NCBI RefSeq assembly: GCF_001189295.1
Contig: NZ_CP012159.1
Location: 6,030,525 to 6,094,524, forward strand
Source: Chondromyces crocatus
GTDB taxonomy: Bacteria > Myxococcota_A > Polyangia > Polyangiales > Polyangiaceae
Direction of reading: 5' to 3'
Length of the DNA stretch: 64,000 nucleotides
Part shown: in pieces, positions 34,876-44,998 of the stretch
How positions within the stretch are numbered: the stretch's first letter is position 1
How the letters are laid out: every line of letters begins with the position of its first letter
Notes under the pieces: generated by a model
What the model saw: only the letters and a program-made list of their open reading frames with translations
What the model was told of the DNA's origin: nothing
Database searches by the model: none
Translations under genes and position numbers: made by a program

Positions 34876-36693
34876 TCAGCGTTCAGCGCGCTGGACGATG
34901 ACGAACTGCACGCGTCGGTTCTTCTGACGGCCCGTGCGGATGCGGTTGTCGGCGAGCGGTTTCTCCATGCCGTATCCCTTCGCCACCAGCTTGTTCGCGG
35001 GGACGCCCGCCTGGATGAGCCATTGCCGGACGGCATCGGCACGCTGCTGGGAGAGGTCGAGGTTGTACTTCTCGTCGCCCTCGTCATCGGTGTGGCCCTG
35101 CACCTCGACCAGCTGGATGGTCGGATCTTGCACGATGGCGTCGCGGACTTCGTAGAGGAGATCGTCGGAGATGCGATCCACCGTCTGCCAGCGCTCCTTC
35201 CCATTCATGACGAACTGGATGGGCTTGGAGGTGACGATCTCGGACGTCGTGACCCGAACGAAGCGCTTGCAGCCGTTGCGCTTGGGATCCGGATCGGGCA
35301 CGCCCTTTTCGTTGGGGCAGGCGTCATCTCCGAACTTGATGCCGTCACCGTCGGGGTCGTCCGGGCAGCCGTTGTACTTGGGATCGGGGGCGCGGACGCC
35401 AGCGACCTTCGGGCATGCGTCGCTCGTATCGGGGATGCCGTCATCGTCGCTGTCGAGCGGGCAGCCGTTCTTCCTGGGGTCGTCGCTGATGATGCCTGGG
35501 AGGGTCTTGCAGGCGTCGATGCCGTCGTGGATCCCGTCGCCGTCCGTGTCGCCAGGGCAGCCGTTTCGGGTGATGTCACCGCTGCGCTCTCCGGGGGTGG
35601 TGGGGCAGGCGTCGTCGACGTCGAGCACGCCATCCCCGTCCCGGTCCGAGGGGGGGCAACCGTCCTTGGCAGGGTCGGGCGAGGGCTGGCCCTTGACGTC
35701 CGGGCACGCATCGATGCCATCTGGGATGCCATCGTCGTCGGTGTCTCTGGGGCCGGTCGGGGTGGTCTGCGCCTTTGCGGGGGCGCGATCGGGGAGCGGG
35801 GTCCAGCCGATCAGGCCGATGGCGCGGAGGCTGGGGGTGCCGACGGTGCGGGTGAGCCCAGGGCCGGCCGCGCCGCCGAAGGTGAGGCCGCGGAGGACGC
35901 GCAGCTTGGCGCCGAAGAGCAGCTCGGCGGTGAGGTCCGCGCTGGTGCGGGTGTCCGGCTCGGCGGAGAGGCGGAGGGTGCCGTTCGTGAGCGGGATGGT
36001 GCCGTAGATCTCCGGCCCGAGCTGGAGGACGTCGTTCGCGAGGAGGAGGCCGATGCCCGCGCCGAAGTTGGCCGTGTGGGGGCTGTCGGAGCCGTTGAGC
36101 TGCACGCCGCCGGAGGCGTTCCAGATGAAGCCCACGCCGGAGCCGAGCCTGCCGCCGAGGCTGATGTGGGGTGCGCCGCGGATGGCGCCTTCGCCGGTGT
36201 ACTGCTCGCGGTTGCCGGTGGGGGTGAAGACGTAGCCGCCGATGCCGAGCTGAAAGGGGCCGGTGTCGTCGCCGAGGAGGCGGACGCGCAGGCCGAGTCG
36301 GAGATCGCCGGCCTGGGGAGCTTCCAGGGGCGTGAAGGTGATGCCCTGCAAGCCCGGGTCGTTGCCGGACTGGATGACGGCGACGGGCATGTCGACGGAG
36401 AGGAGCACGCGATCCCAGAGGGCCAGCGAGGCATCGATGCGCGCGAAGGCTTGCGCGGCGACGACGTCCACGTCCTGGGCCCGGAGGTGGATGGGCTGAG
36501 CGCCGTAGTCGAAGGCGAGGTACGCGCGCGGCTCCAGGTGTCCTGGCGTCGCAGGGGAGGGGACGCCGAAGAAGGGGTCACCCGCAGGCGCAGGGTTCAG
36601 CTGGTTGAGGGCGAAGCCCTGGGCCAGCGCGCCGGCCGTCGTCGCCAGCATCGCGGCGGCGAGGCTGGTCGCCGCGAGGAAAGAGGGCCTCAT
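34876..36693 (-). CDS. OmpA-family protein with thrombospondin type 3 repeats
   Basis: A 605-residue outer-membrane protein. Signal peptide 1-25 (AMLATTAGALAQ), then a 280-residue beta-barrel-like region rich in alternating strands, then about five Ca-binding TSP3 cassettes (about 310-475; DTDDDGIPDGIDACPD, DRDGDGVLDVDDACP). A C-terminal OmpA/MotB domain (about 485-605) holds QGHTDDEGDEKYNLDLSQQRA and GYGMEKPLADN, the peptidoglycan-binding core. It probably links outer membrane and cell wall. The next gene downstream on the chromosome map, on the same strand but upstream in transcription, is a giant TSP3 repeat protein, so the two may form a Ca-dependent surface system. Confidence 0.92.
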   Translation of the reverse strand: MRPSFLAATSLAAAMLATTAGALAQGFALNQLNPAPAGDPFFGVPSPATPGHLEPRAYLAFDYGAQPIHLRAQDVDVVAAQAFARIDASLALWDRVLLSVDMPVAVIQSGNDPGLQGITFTPLEAPQAGDLRLGLRVRLLGDDTGPFQLGIGGYVFTPTGNREQYTGEGAIRGAPHISLGGRLGSGVGFIWNASGGVQLNGSDSPHTANFGAGIGLLLANDVLQLGPEIYGTIPLTNGTLRLSAEPDTRTSADLTAELLFGAKLRVLRGLTFGGAAGPGLTRTVGTPSLRAIGLIGWTPLPDRAPAKAQTTPTGPRDTDDDGIPDGIDACPDVKGQPSPDPAKDGCPPSDRDGDGVLDVDDACPTTPGERSGDITRNGCPGDTDGDGIHDGIDACKTLPGIISDDPRKNGCPLDSDDDGIPDTSDACPKVAGVRAPDPKYNGCPDDPDGDGIKFGDDACPNEKGVPDPDPKRNGCKRFVRVTTSEIVTSKPIQFVMNGKERWQTVDRISDDLLYEVRDAIVQDPTIQLVEVQGHTDDEGDEKYNLDLSQQRADAVRQWLIQAGVPANKLVAKGYGMEKPLADNRIRTGRQKNRRVQFVIVQRAER

Positions 36694-36760
36694 GGAAGCG
36701 TTACCTTAGCGAGGGCGCGCGACGCAGGGCAACTAGGTGATGCGTCGCACGCCGGAGGGA

Positions 36761-39700
36761 TCACGCCGCGTCGCGGCGGTTGGTGGGAGCGCCCGTGGAA
36801 GGCTCGCGCGCGCACTCGTCCACGCGGCGGCCGTTGCGGCGGCTCCTGCGGCGGAGCAAGGCGGCCGCGACGAGCGCGATGCCCCAGAGGGCGCGGGTGC
36901 TCGGCCCGTCCGAGAAGGAGCAGTTGCAGCCCCCTTCGAACTCGGGGGGCTCGGCGCCGCCCGAGGACGTGGTGGTGGTCGTGGGATCGACGCCACCAGC
37001 GCCGCCCGTGCCTTGAGGCGTGCAGGCGTCGCCTACGCCGTCGTCGTCCGCGTCGATCTGGTCGGGGTTGTCGACGGTCGGGCAGTTGTCGCAAGCGTCA
37101 CCGATGGCATCGCCGTCGGTGTCCATCTGGGTGCCGCTGTCCTCGTCCGCAGGATTGGCGACGGCCGGGCAGTTGTCGCAAACGTCACCGACACCGTCCT
37201 GATCGAGGTCCTCCTGGTTGGGGTTCGCGATGGTCGGGCAGTTGTCGCTGGCGTCGACGAGGCCGTCTTCGTCGGTGTCGATGTAGTCGGGGTCGCAGAC
37301 GTCGCCGTACTCGTCGCCATCGTCGTTGGCCTGGTCCGGGTTGGGGACGAGGGGGCAGTTGTCGTCGACGTCGAGGATCCCGTCGTTGTCGTCATCGGGA
37401 TCGCATGCGTCTCCGAGGCCGTCGCCGTCCGTGTCGCGCTGGTCGTCCTCGTTGGGGCCGTTGGCGACGAGGGGGCAGTTGTCGACCGTGTCGGGGACGC
37501 CGTCGTTGTCGTCGTCGGGATCGCAGACGTCACCGATGCCATCGCCGTCGTTGTCCGCCTGGTCGGGGTTGAAGTCGTCCGGGCAGTTGTCGTCGATGTT
37601 CTCCCAGCCGTCGCCATCGTCGTCGACGCCGCTCTCGCAAGCGTTGCCAATGCCGTCGCCATCGGTGTCGGTCTGGGTCGGGTTGACGATGGTGCGGCAG
37701 TTGTCGGTCGCGTCGGGGACGCCGTCGTTGTCGCTGTCGAGGTCGCGGAAATCGGGGATGCCATCGCCGTCGGTGTCGACCGGCTCGGTGTCGAGATCGT
37801 CGTCACCGGCCTCCTCGATGTCAGGGATGCCGTCGTTGTCGCTGTCGGGATCGAGCGCGTCGATCAGCGCGTCGCCGTCGGTGTTGTTCGCGGGGTCGCT
37901 CGGGTTCGCGACGTTGACCACCTCGTCGGTGTCGAGGATGTTGTCGCCATCGGTGTCCACGCTGAGTGGATCGGTGCCCAGCGCGGCTTCCTCGGCATCG
38001 GTGAGCCCGTCACCGTCGTCGTCGAGGTCGCAGACGTCGCCGATGCCGTCACCGTCCTGGTCCGCCTGATCGGTGTTGATCGTGAACTGGCAGTTGTCGA
38101 ACGGATCGTAGGGCGTGGTGTACGGCGGGACGACCTGGAAATCGAGGATGCCGTCGTTGTCGTCGTCGGGATCGCAGACGTCTCCCATCCCGTCGCCGTC
38201 GTTGTCGGACTGGTTGTCGTTCGGAAGCACCGAGGCGCTCGGGCCATTGGCGATGAACTGGCAGTTGTCGAACGCGCTCGGGTTGGCTGGCGCGTTGTAG
38301 GGCGCCGTGATCTGGAAATCGAGGACGCCGTCGTTGTCGTCGTCGAGGTCGCAGACGTCGCCGAGGCCATCCTGGTCGTTGTCGAGCTGGTTGTCGCCGG
38401 GATGAACCGCGGAACTCGGCCCGTTGGCGATGAACTGGCAGTTGTCGGCCCCATCGAGGACACCATCGTTGTCGTCGTCGGGATCGCAAGCGTCGCCCAT
38501 CGCGTCGCCGTCGTTGTTCGCCTGGTTGGGATTGGCGACGAACTGGCAGTTGTCGAACGGCGTGTGCGGCCCGTAAGGCGGGGTGATCTGGAAGTCGAGG
38601 ATGCCGTCGTTGTCGTCGTCGGGATCGCAGACGTCACCCATGCCGTCGTCGTCGTTGTCGAGCTGATTGTCGCCCGGATTCACCGAAGCCGCGGGACCGT
38701 TGGCGATGAGCTGGCAGTTGTCGGCGCCATCGAGGACGCCGTCGTTGTCGTCATCGGGATCGCAGGCGTCGCCCATCGCGTCGCCATCGGTGTTGAGCTG
38801 GTTGGGGTTGAACTCGAACTGGCAGTTGTCGAACGGCGCGTAGGGCGCGAAGGGGGGGGTGATGCGGAAGTCGAGGACGCCGTCGTTGTCGTCGTCGGGG
38901 TCGCAGACGTCACCCATGCCGTCGTTGTCGTTGTCGCGCTGGTTGTCGCCCGGGTTCACCGAGAGACTCGGGCCATTGGCGAGGAACTGGCAGTTGTCGA
39001 AGATGTCATTGACGCCATCGTTGTCGTCGTCGTCGTCACAGACATCGCCGATGCCGTCGTTGTCGTTGTCGGCCTGGTTGATCTGCGGCACGTCAGGACA
39101 GTTGTCGTTGACGTTGAGGAATCCGTCGCCATCCCGATCGGGGTCGCAGAGATCGCCGATGCCGTCGCCATCCAGGTCGGTCTGGCTCTGGTTCGACACC
39201 AGGGGGCAGTTGTCGCAAGCGTCCCCGAGCGTGTCGCCATCGCTGTTCTGCTGGCTGGAGTTCACGACGAAGACACAGTTGTCGCAGGAGTCCCCAACGC
39301 CGTCGCCGTCCGTGTCCGTCTGGTTCACGTTGGAGATGAGCCGACAGTTGTCACAGACGTCTCCGAGTCCGTCGCCATCGCTGTCGAGCTGGTTCGTGTT
39401 GCTGGTGTTCGGGCAGTTGTCGCAGACGTTGCCTACCTGATCGTTGTCGTCGTCGGCCTGGGTCGGGTTGCTGATGCTGGGGCAGTTGTCACAGGCGTCG
39501 CCGCGGCCATCGCCGTCCGTATCGTTCTGATTCGGGTTGGATGTGCTCGGACAGTTGTCGCAGAAGTCCCCGCGACCATCGCCGTCCACATCCTCCTGGC
39601 CTGGATTCGTGACGTTGGGGCAGTTGTCGCAGACGTTGCCGAAATTATCGGCGTCGTTGTTCAGCTGATCAGGGTTCGCGATGGAGACGCAGTTGTCACA

Positions 39701-40444
39701 GACGTTCCCGACGCCATCTCCATCCGTGTCTAGCTGGTTGGCGTTGCTGGTCGTGGGGCAGTTGTCACAAGCGTTGCCGACGCCGTCGCCATCCGTGTCG
39801 AGCTGGTTGTCGTTGGCGACGCTCGGACAGTTGTCACAGGCGTTGCCGAAGTCGTCGCCGTCGTCGTTGAGCTGGTTCGGGTTGTTGATGGTGGGGCAGT
39901 TGTCGCAAGCGTTGCCGATCCCATCACCATCGCTGTCGTTCTGGCTCTGGTTGGTGACGAAAGGACAGTTGTCGCAAGCGTCACCGTGCGTGTCGTTGTC
40001 GGTATTGAGCTGATCCGGGTTGGGGGTCAGGGGGCAGTTGTCCGACCCATCAGGGACGCCATCGTTGTCGTCGTCGGGATCGCAGGCGTCACCCATGCCG
40101 TCTTCGTCGCTGTCCGTCTGGCTCGCGTTGGCGACGAACGGGCAGTTGTCGCAGGCGTCCCCGATGCCATCCCCATCCGTGTCGTCGTTGTTCGGGCTGG
40201 CGAGGGTCGGGCACCGGTCGCACGCGTCGCCGTAGGCGTCGCCGTCCGCGTTGGCCTGCGTGGGGTTGGCAACGAACGGGCAGTTGTCGGTCGCGTCGGG
40301 GATCCCATCGCCGTCGAAATCCTGGGCCCAGGCCATGCTCGGCACGGAGGTCAGGAAGAAGGCGCAGCACGCGAGGAACAGAACCAGAAGCCTGCGGGGC
40401 GCGCGCCCCGAGGGAAACAGACCCTTCAAGTTCGAGCGTGTCAT
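36761..40444 (-). CDS. giant thrombospondin type 3 repeat protein with MYXO-CTERM-like anchor
   Basis: A 1227-residue surface protein. After a signal peptide ([22 protein letters not shown]) almost the whole chain is TSP3 cassettes: about thirty DNC-type units such as [13 protein letters not shown] and [16 protein letters not shown]. Asp side chains bind Ca2+ and Cys pairs link units into a rigid rod. The C-terminus has CNCS, a hydrophobic helix ([13 protein letters not shown]) and RRRSRR, matching MYXO-CTERM sorting tails that anchor proteins at the myxobacterial surface. Some cassettes carry short inserts with Pro/Phe ([14 protein letters not shown]), repeated three times in the middle. The 67-base gap to the OmpA/TSP3 gene suggests co-transcription. 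Confidence 0.95.
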   Translation of the reverse strand: MTRSNLKGLFPSGRAPRRLLVLFLACCAFFLTSVPSMAWAQDFDGDGIPDATDNCPFVANPTQANADGDAYGDACDRCPTLASPNNDDTDGDGIGDACDNCPFVANASQTDSDEDGMGDACDPDDDNDGVPDGSDNCPLTPNPDQLNTDNDTHGDACDNCPFVTNQSQNDSDGDGIGNACDNCPTINNPNQLNDDGDDFGNACDNCPSVANDNQLDTDGDGVGNACDNCPTTSNANQLDTDGDGVGNVCDNCVSIANPDQLNNDADNFGNVCDNCPNVTNPGQEDVDGDGRGDFCDNCPSTSNPNQNDTDGDGRGDACDNCPSISNPTQADDDNDQVGNVCDNCPNTSNTNQLDSDGDGLGDVCDNCRLISNVNQTDTDGDGVGDSCDNCVFVVNSSQQNSDGDTLGDACDNCPLVSNQSQTDLDGDGIGDLCDPDRDGDGFLNVNDNCPDVPQINQADNDNDGIGDVCDDDDDNDGVNDIFDNCQFLANGPSLSVNPGDNQRDNDNDGMGDVCDPDDDNDGVLDFRITPPFAPYAPFDNCQFEFNPNQLNTDGDAMGDACDPDDDNDGVLDGADNCQLIANGPAASVNPGDNQLDNDDDGMGDVCDPDDDNDGILDFQITPPYGPHTPFDNCQFVANPNQANNDGDAMGDACDPDDDNDGVLDGADNCQFIANGPSSAVHPGDNQLDNDQDGLGDVCDLDDDNDGVLDFQITAPYNAPANPSAFDNCQFIANGPSASVLPNDNQSDNDGDGMGDVCDPDDDNDGILDFQVVPPYTTPYDPFDNCQFTINTDQADQDGDGIGDVCDLDDDGDGLTDAEEAALGTDPLSVDTDGDNILDTDEVVNVANPSDPANNTDGDALIDALDPDSDNDGIPDIEEAGDDDLDTEPVDTDGDGIPDFRDLDSDNDGVPDATDNCRTIVNPTQTDTDGDGIGNACESGVDDDGDGWENIDDNCPDDFNPDQADNDGDGIGDVCDPDDDNDGVPDTVDNCPLVANGPNEDDQRDTDGDGLGDACDPDDDNDGILDVDDNCPLVPNPDQANDDGDEYGDVCDPDYIDTDEDGLVDASDNCPTIANPNQEDLDQDGVGDVCDNCPAVANPADEDSGTQMDTDGDAIGDACDNCPTVDNPDQIDADDDGVGDACTPQGTGGAGGVDPTTTTTSSGGAEPPEFEGGCNCSFSDGPSTRALWGIALVAAALLRRRSRRNGRRVDECAREPSTGAPTNRRDAA

Positions 40445-40543
40445 CGCAGTTTCTCCGGATCTCTCGTCGCTGTCATGCTGGGCTGGTGCGTGGAGCGTTC
40501 CCGCCGAGGCCTCGCGCCGATCGCGCAGGGGGCGCGTCGATGG

Positions 40544-41212
40544 CTAGGGGAGCGCGCAGGTGTTCAAGTACGTGTTCGTGCACTGGCTGCTGTCTTCGCA
40601 GATGCACGCCGTCCCGGCCTCATTGCAGATGCCGTAGCCGTTGCAGGCCGCGTCGTCGTTGCACGAGAAGGCTGGGACCTCGGCCCTGCAGAGCTTCGTC
40701 CCGTCGTCGGCGGTGCCGGTGCAACTCAGGGGGGCGGCGCAGTCCGCGTCGGTGACGCAGGGCTCGGCGCACTGGTTCAGGCCATTGATGACGAGGCAGT
40801 CGTAGTCGGGGAGCTGACCGCTGGCCGTGCAGTCGCTCTTGACCGCGCACCTGGGGGGGCCGCAGATGCCCTCATCGCATGTGTAGTTGGTCGGGTACTG
40901 GTCGCTGGGGCAGTTCGGCTGTCCAGGGACGCAGCAATCGGCGGGGATGGTACACCCGCGCACGCAGCGACCCTCCGAGGACGCGGCCCCTTGTCCGCCC
41001 TGTCCGCCATTTCCTCCGGCTCCGCCGGTGGCGCCGGACCCGCCATCTCCGCCCGTTCCAGGTCCTCCAGCGCCGCTCGCGGTGGTCGCCGAAGTCCCGG
41101 CGCCGCTCCCTCCAGCGCCGTCACTGCCGCTGTCTCCACACCCCGCGCCAGCGAGGCACAGGGACGCCGTCATCAGCCCGAGCGTCATCAAGCAAGCCCA
41201 CGTCGTGCGCAT
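40544..41212 (-). CDS. Cys-rich, Gly-rich lipoprotein
   Basis: A 222-residue exported protein. The signal peptide ends in LAGAGC (lipobox), followed by 60 residues of Gly/Ala/Ser (GGAGGNGGQGGQG) and a Cys-rich domain with repeated CxxxxDC motifs (CTIPADCCVPGQPNC, CVTDADCAAPLSC, CNDDAACNGYGIC). Such modules occur in many myxobacterial surface proteins; the function is unknown. The ATG after AAGGGAG gives a clean signal. It lies upstream of the TSP3 gene on the same strand with 99 bases between, so an operon of lipoprotein, TSP3 rod and OmpA/TSP3 protein is possible. Confidence 0.82.
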   Translation of the reverse strand: MRTTWACLMTLGLMTASLCLAGAGCGDSGSDGAGGSGAGTSATTASGAGGPGTGGDGGSGATGGAGGNGGQGGQGAASSEGRCVRGCTIPADCCVPGQPNCPSDQYPTNYTCDEGICGPPRCAVKSDCTASGQLPDYDCLVINGLNQCAEPCVTDADCAAPLSCTGTADDGTKLCRAEVPAFSCNDDAACNGYGICNEAGTACICEDSSQCTNTYLNTCALP

Positions 41213-41439
41213 CGTCCCAAGCTCCCTTTTCACGCGATACCCCGCCCGCCAATACACATCGTCTGCGACGCGACCGCAAGGCCGCGGCGGGGGCGTGTAC
41301 GCTCATCCGGGGGTGTTCGCCCTCGAATGTCCCTTCACGACATGACCATCTGATATCGTTCCAGGCTCTGCCTTCCCTCCCGGAACAACCCAGCACTCGC
41401 TCTCTGCCTGCGCACCCGGCAGCGAGCAGGAGGAGCCGC

Positions 41440-44400
41440 GTGCGCCGCCTGCATCGAACATCACTCCAGCATCCGCATTTCGCGGGTCTCTTCGCTGTTG
41501 CAGCCGCCTTGCTGGTGGTCGGCTGTGCCGAGCAGTCCCCATCGTCGTCGGAGCGAGGCTCCCATCAGGGCCGCACATTGCCACGTGCGAGCGCGGTGTC
41601 CCGACTCCACGCGCTGCGGGCTGCGTTCTCCTCGGCTCTCGACGACATTCCGGGAGGGCACCTGAGCCGAACCTCGGCAGGGACCTACGTCGCGGGGGGT
41701 AGGGACAGGGCATCGGCAATCGTCGAGCTTCCAGCGGTCGCGGCGGGAGAGGCCGTGCTGACGGACGTCGACTCCGGCGTGGCCATTCGCTTTTCGCTCC
41801 AGGGGGCGCTGTCGACACCGATCTCCGTCGCGGAGGGGGGCTTCGCGCTCTACCAGGCGGCGCTCCCGGTCGACTCCGGCGTGGCACTCGACGTCGTGCA
41901 TCGCGTTCACGCTGGCGGGACGGAGGATTTCGTGGTCCTCGAGCGGGCGCTGCCCCAGCGGGAGATCCGCTACCGGGTCGACGTCGCTCGTGTCGGTGGC
42001 CTGCGCCTCGTCGAGCGAACGCTGGAGTTCCTCGATGACCTGGGCACGCCGCGGCTCCGCGTGGCGCCCCCCGAACTCGTGGGGCGGGATGGCGCTCGTC
42101 ATCCGGCGGGGCTCGCCCTGGAGGGCTGCGCCGCAGATACGGATCCGAGGGCGCCCTGGGGTCGCCCTGTGACGCCTCCTGGAGGCGCCTTCTGCACGGT
42201 GGTGGTGACCTGGGACGACGCGCGGGTGGCGTACCCTGCGCTGCTCGATCCGAGCTGGGTCTCGACGAAGAACAACATGGTCGTCGGTCGGACGCGCCAT
42301 GCCATCGCGGAACTGGAGCCGGGGGCCGCCGCGAGCCGGGTGTTGCTGACGGGAGGTTTCAACGCTTCGGGGAATGCGGTCTCCTCCGCGGAGATCTACG
42401 AGCCACTCAGCCGGACCTTCGCGGCGACTGGCCCGATGGCGACGGCGCGTGGTGCCCATACGGCGACCTCCCTCGTGACGCTGCCCGTGTCTCTGCCGGC
42501 GGAGGCGAGGCCGGTCCTGGTCGCCGGCGGAGGCTCGTCGAGCAACCTCGGCTCGGCGACGCCGCTGGCATCGCTCGAGGTGTACAGCCCTGCGTCGGGC
42601 ACGTTCATCACGGACGACGACGTGATGGCGCTGCCTCGCTTCAACCACACCGCGACGCTGCTCGATGGGGCGCGGGTGCTTCTCGCCGGTGGCATCTCGT
42701 CACCGCTGAACCAGCCGACGAACAGCGCCTACGTGTACCAGTTCACCAGCCTGAACGGCGTGAACCTGATCAGCACGCTCACGGCCACGGGAAACACGCT
42801 CGGCTCGTCACGCCACGCCCACGCCGCGGTCCGCCTCCTCACGGGCAATGTGCTGATCACGGGCGGCTTCGTCCTCTCCGGCACGGCGCTTCCTGCCGCG
42901 GAGATCTACCAGGCGCTGCCGCCGCCCGGTTCGTTCACGCCCGTCACGTCGATCGCGCCCTCCACGAATCAGATGACGTCGCTGCGGGGTCACCACACGG
43001 CGACGCTGCTCGCGACCGGCGAGGTGCTCATCGCAGGGGGGACCACCCAGGTCTCGGGGGGGCTCTACACGAACACCATCGACATCTACAACGATGGCGT
43101 TCAGAACCCGACCCGGCGCGGGTTCGAGTTCCAGCCGACCCCCATCGCGATGGGGGCCGCGCGCGCCAACCATACCGCGACGCTGTTGCCGACGGGCCAG
43201 GTGGTCATCGCAGGAGGTTTCAACGGCACCGCGAACATCACCAGCCAGTCGGCCACCGAGATCTTCAGTCCGACGGCAAGGGCGTTCTCGCCGCTCGGTG
43301 GCGCTGCGAGCTTCGGCCCTCGACGGGATCACGCCGCCATCCTCGTCAACGCGGGAGACAAGCTGACCGCGGGCCGATCCGTGCTGATCTCGGGGGGATC
43401 GGGGCCCGGGGTACCCGGTGGGCCGCTCAGCTCGGCGCAGCTGTTGATCAAGGCGCTCGGAGAGACGTGTGACATCGGACAGGAGTGCGCTTCAGGGCAC
43501 TGCACGGACGGTGTGTGCTGCGATGAAGCTTGCAACCAGCAGTGCTACTCGTGCGCCGCGACGCTGAAGCAGGACAGCGCGGCCGCGAACAACGGCGTGT
43601 GCGGACCCACGCGGGCCGACACGCCCCTCCCCATCCAGTGCCTCAACGAGATCGAGGTCCACAACGAGTGCGATGGCAACGGGAACTCTCGCCAGGACGG
43701 GGCCACCCGTGACTGCAAGCCCGGCACCTGTGGGCCGAGCGGGGTCTGCATTCTCGGCTGTAACTCGGACGCTGACTGCTCACTCACCGGCTGGTGCGAT
43801 CTCTCGACGCCCCCCGAGCCCGGAGGGACGGGTGGCATGGGGGGGCACGGTGGAGGCGCTCCCGGCGTCGGCGGGACAGGCGGGACCGGCGGGACGGGCG
43901 GAGGAGGGGGCGCAGGGGGAATGGGCGGCTCTGCGGGCGCTGGCGGGGCCGGCGGCGAGGCAGGGGCGGGAGGTGCTGCCGGCGCTGGAGGAAGCGGCGC
44001 GACCGGGGGCGGAGGGGCCGGTGCGGCAGGTGGCAGCGGAGGCGGTGGGGGCGCGCTGCCCGAATACATCGGGTCGTGCAAGCCTCGCTTCCCGGACAGC
44101 ACCGTGTGCGAGCGCGGACGGCAGTGCGTCTCCGGCAACTGCGTCGACGGCTACTGCTGCAACATCCCTTGCGAGGGCCAGTGCCAGGCGTGTGACGTCA
44201 TCAACAACATCGGCGTCTGCACCGCCGTGGGATCCCCGCAGCAACCCGAGGCGCCTCATCCGAACCTGCAGATGGGGGCCGCCCAGCGCGAGCCTTGCCC
44301 AGGGCTCGGAGACTGCGCGGGTCGCTGCATCGGCAACGCGGATGCGCTCTGCGTGTTCCCCGATGCAAACCAGATCTACAAGGCGCCGGAGTGCGGCTGC

Positions 44401-44919
44401 ACCGACGACGAGTGCTCGACGCCGGCGATCCTCTCCCGCTTCTACTGCGATGGGGATGGGAGCTTCGTCACGCAGACCGAGCGTTGCGGCGGGGACGATC
44501 TCGGGTTCCGCTGCGCGGACGCCTCGGCGTGCAAGGCCTCGTGCACGACCGATGCGGACTGTGTCGTCGACTTCATCTGCGCGGATGGTGGGCGATGCAT
44601 CGATCTCCGGACGAACGGGCCCTCGTGTGATGGTGAGTTCACGCTGCGCATCGCCGAGGCACCGGATCAGGATTGCTCGCCCTACCGATGTCCTGCAGGT
44701 GGCAATGCCTGTCCTGCGTCCTGCCAGTCGATCGCCGACTGCGTGGGCGGCAAGGCCTGCAATGCCGCGGGGGAGTGCGTCGACGCACCTGAAGCGCCAG
44801 AGCTGCTGAGTTGCTCCTGTCGCGCCGCTGGGGCGACATCGACCCGCGAGCCATGGTCGGTTGCGTTTGCTGGGCTGGCCTTCGCAGTGACGATGATGCG
44901 GAGGCGTCGCCGGGGATGA
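41440..44919 (+). CDS. kelch-repeat, Cys-rich surface protein with both lipobox and C-terminal anchor
   Basis: An 1159-residue exported protein starting at GTG after a strong AGGAGGAG site. The signal peptide ends in LLVVGC (lipobox). A 250-residue N-terminal domain is followed by about seven kelch units (LLTGGFNASGNA, LVAGGGSSS, LLAGGISS, LITGGFVLSG, LIAGGTTQ, VIAGGFNG, LISGGSG) forming a beta-propeller. Then comes a Cys-rich segment (CASGHCTDGVCCDEAC), a long Gly-rich linker (about 790-870), and a second Cys-rich segment. The tail LSCSCRAAG, one hydrophobic helix and MRRRRRG looks like a MYXO-CTERM signal. Having a lipobox and a C-terminal sorting tail together is unusual. Frames upstream of the GTG are shadow sequence. 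Confidence 0.88.
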   Translation: MRRLHRTSLQHPHFAGLFAVAAALLVVGCAEQSPSSSERGSHQGRTLPRASAVSRLHALRAAFSSALDDIPGGHLSRTSAGTYVAGGRDRASAIVELPAVAAGEAVLTDVDSGVAIRFSLQGALSTPISVAEGGFALYQAALPVDSGVALDVVHRVHAGGTEDFVVLERALPQREIRYRVDVARVGGLRLVERTLEFLDDLGTPRLRVAPPELVGRDGARHPAGLALEGCAADTDPRAPWGRPVTPPGGAFCTVVVTWDDARVAYPALLDPSWVSTKNNMVVGRTRHAIAELEPGAAASRVLLTGGFNASGNAVSSAEIYEPLSRTFAATGPMATARGAHTATSLVTLPVSLPAEARPVLVAGGGSSSNLGSATPLASLEVYSPASGTFITDDDVMALPRFNHTATLLDGARVLLAGGISSPLNQPTNSAYVYQFTSLNGVNLISTLTATGNTLGSSRHAHAAVRLLTGNVLITGGFVLSGTALPAAEIYQALPPPGSFTPVTSIAPSTNQMTSLRGHHTATLLATGEVLIAGGTTQVSGGLYTNTIDIYNDGVQNPTRRGFEFQPTPIAMGAARANHTATLLPTGQVVIAGGFNGTANITSQSATEIFSPTARAFSPLGGAASFGPRRDHAAILVNAGDKLTAGRSVLISGGSGPGVPGGPLSSAQLLIKALGETCDIGQECASGHCTDGVCCDEACNQQCYSCAATLKQDSAAANNGVCGPTRADTPLPIQCLNEIEVHNECDGNGNSRQDGATRDCKPGTCGPSGVCILGCNSDADCSLTGWCDLSTPPEPGGTGGMGGHGGGAPGVGGTGGTGGTGGGGGAGGMGGSAGAGGAGGEAGAGGAAGAGGSGATGGGGAGAAGGSGGGGGALPEYIGSCKPRFPDSTVCERGRQCVSGNCVDGYCCNIPCEGQCQACDVINNIGVCTAVGSPQQPEAPHPNLQMGAAQREPCPGLGDCAGRCIGNADALCVFPDANQIYKAPECGCTDDECSTPAILSRFYCDGDGSFVTQTERCGGDDLGFRCADASACKASCTTDADCVVDFICADGGRCIDLRTNGPSCDGEFTLRIAEAPDQDCSPYRCPAGGNACPASCQSIADCVGGKACNAAGECVDAPEAPELLSCSCRAAGATSTREPWSVAFAGLAFAVTMMRRRRRG

Positions 44920-44998
44920 GTGGTCGTCGCGGGTGATGGGCAGGCGTCGTCGGTCTCGCAAAGGGATCTCGCCTGCTCGTGCGCGTCGGTTGTCGGCT

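Noticed and set aside
36737-39733. 998-codon open frame opposite the TSP3 repeat gene
   Set aside because: It mirrors the repeats of the real gene and encodes only Val/Asp/Gly-rich monotony with no fold; explained by GC bias and repetition.
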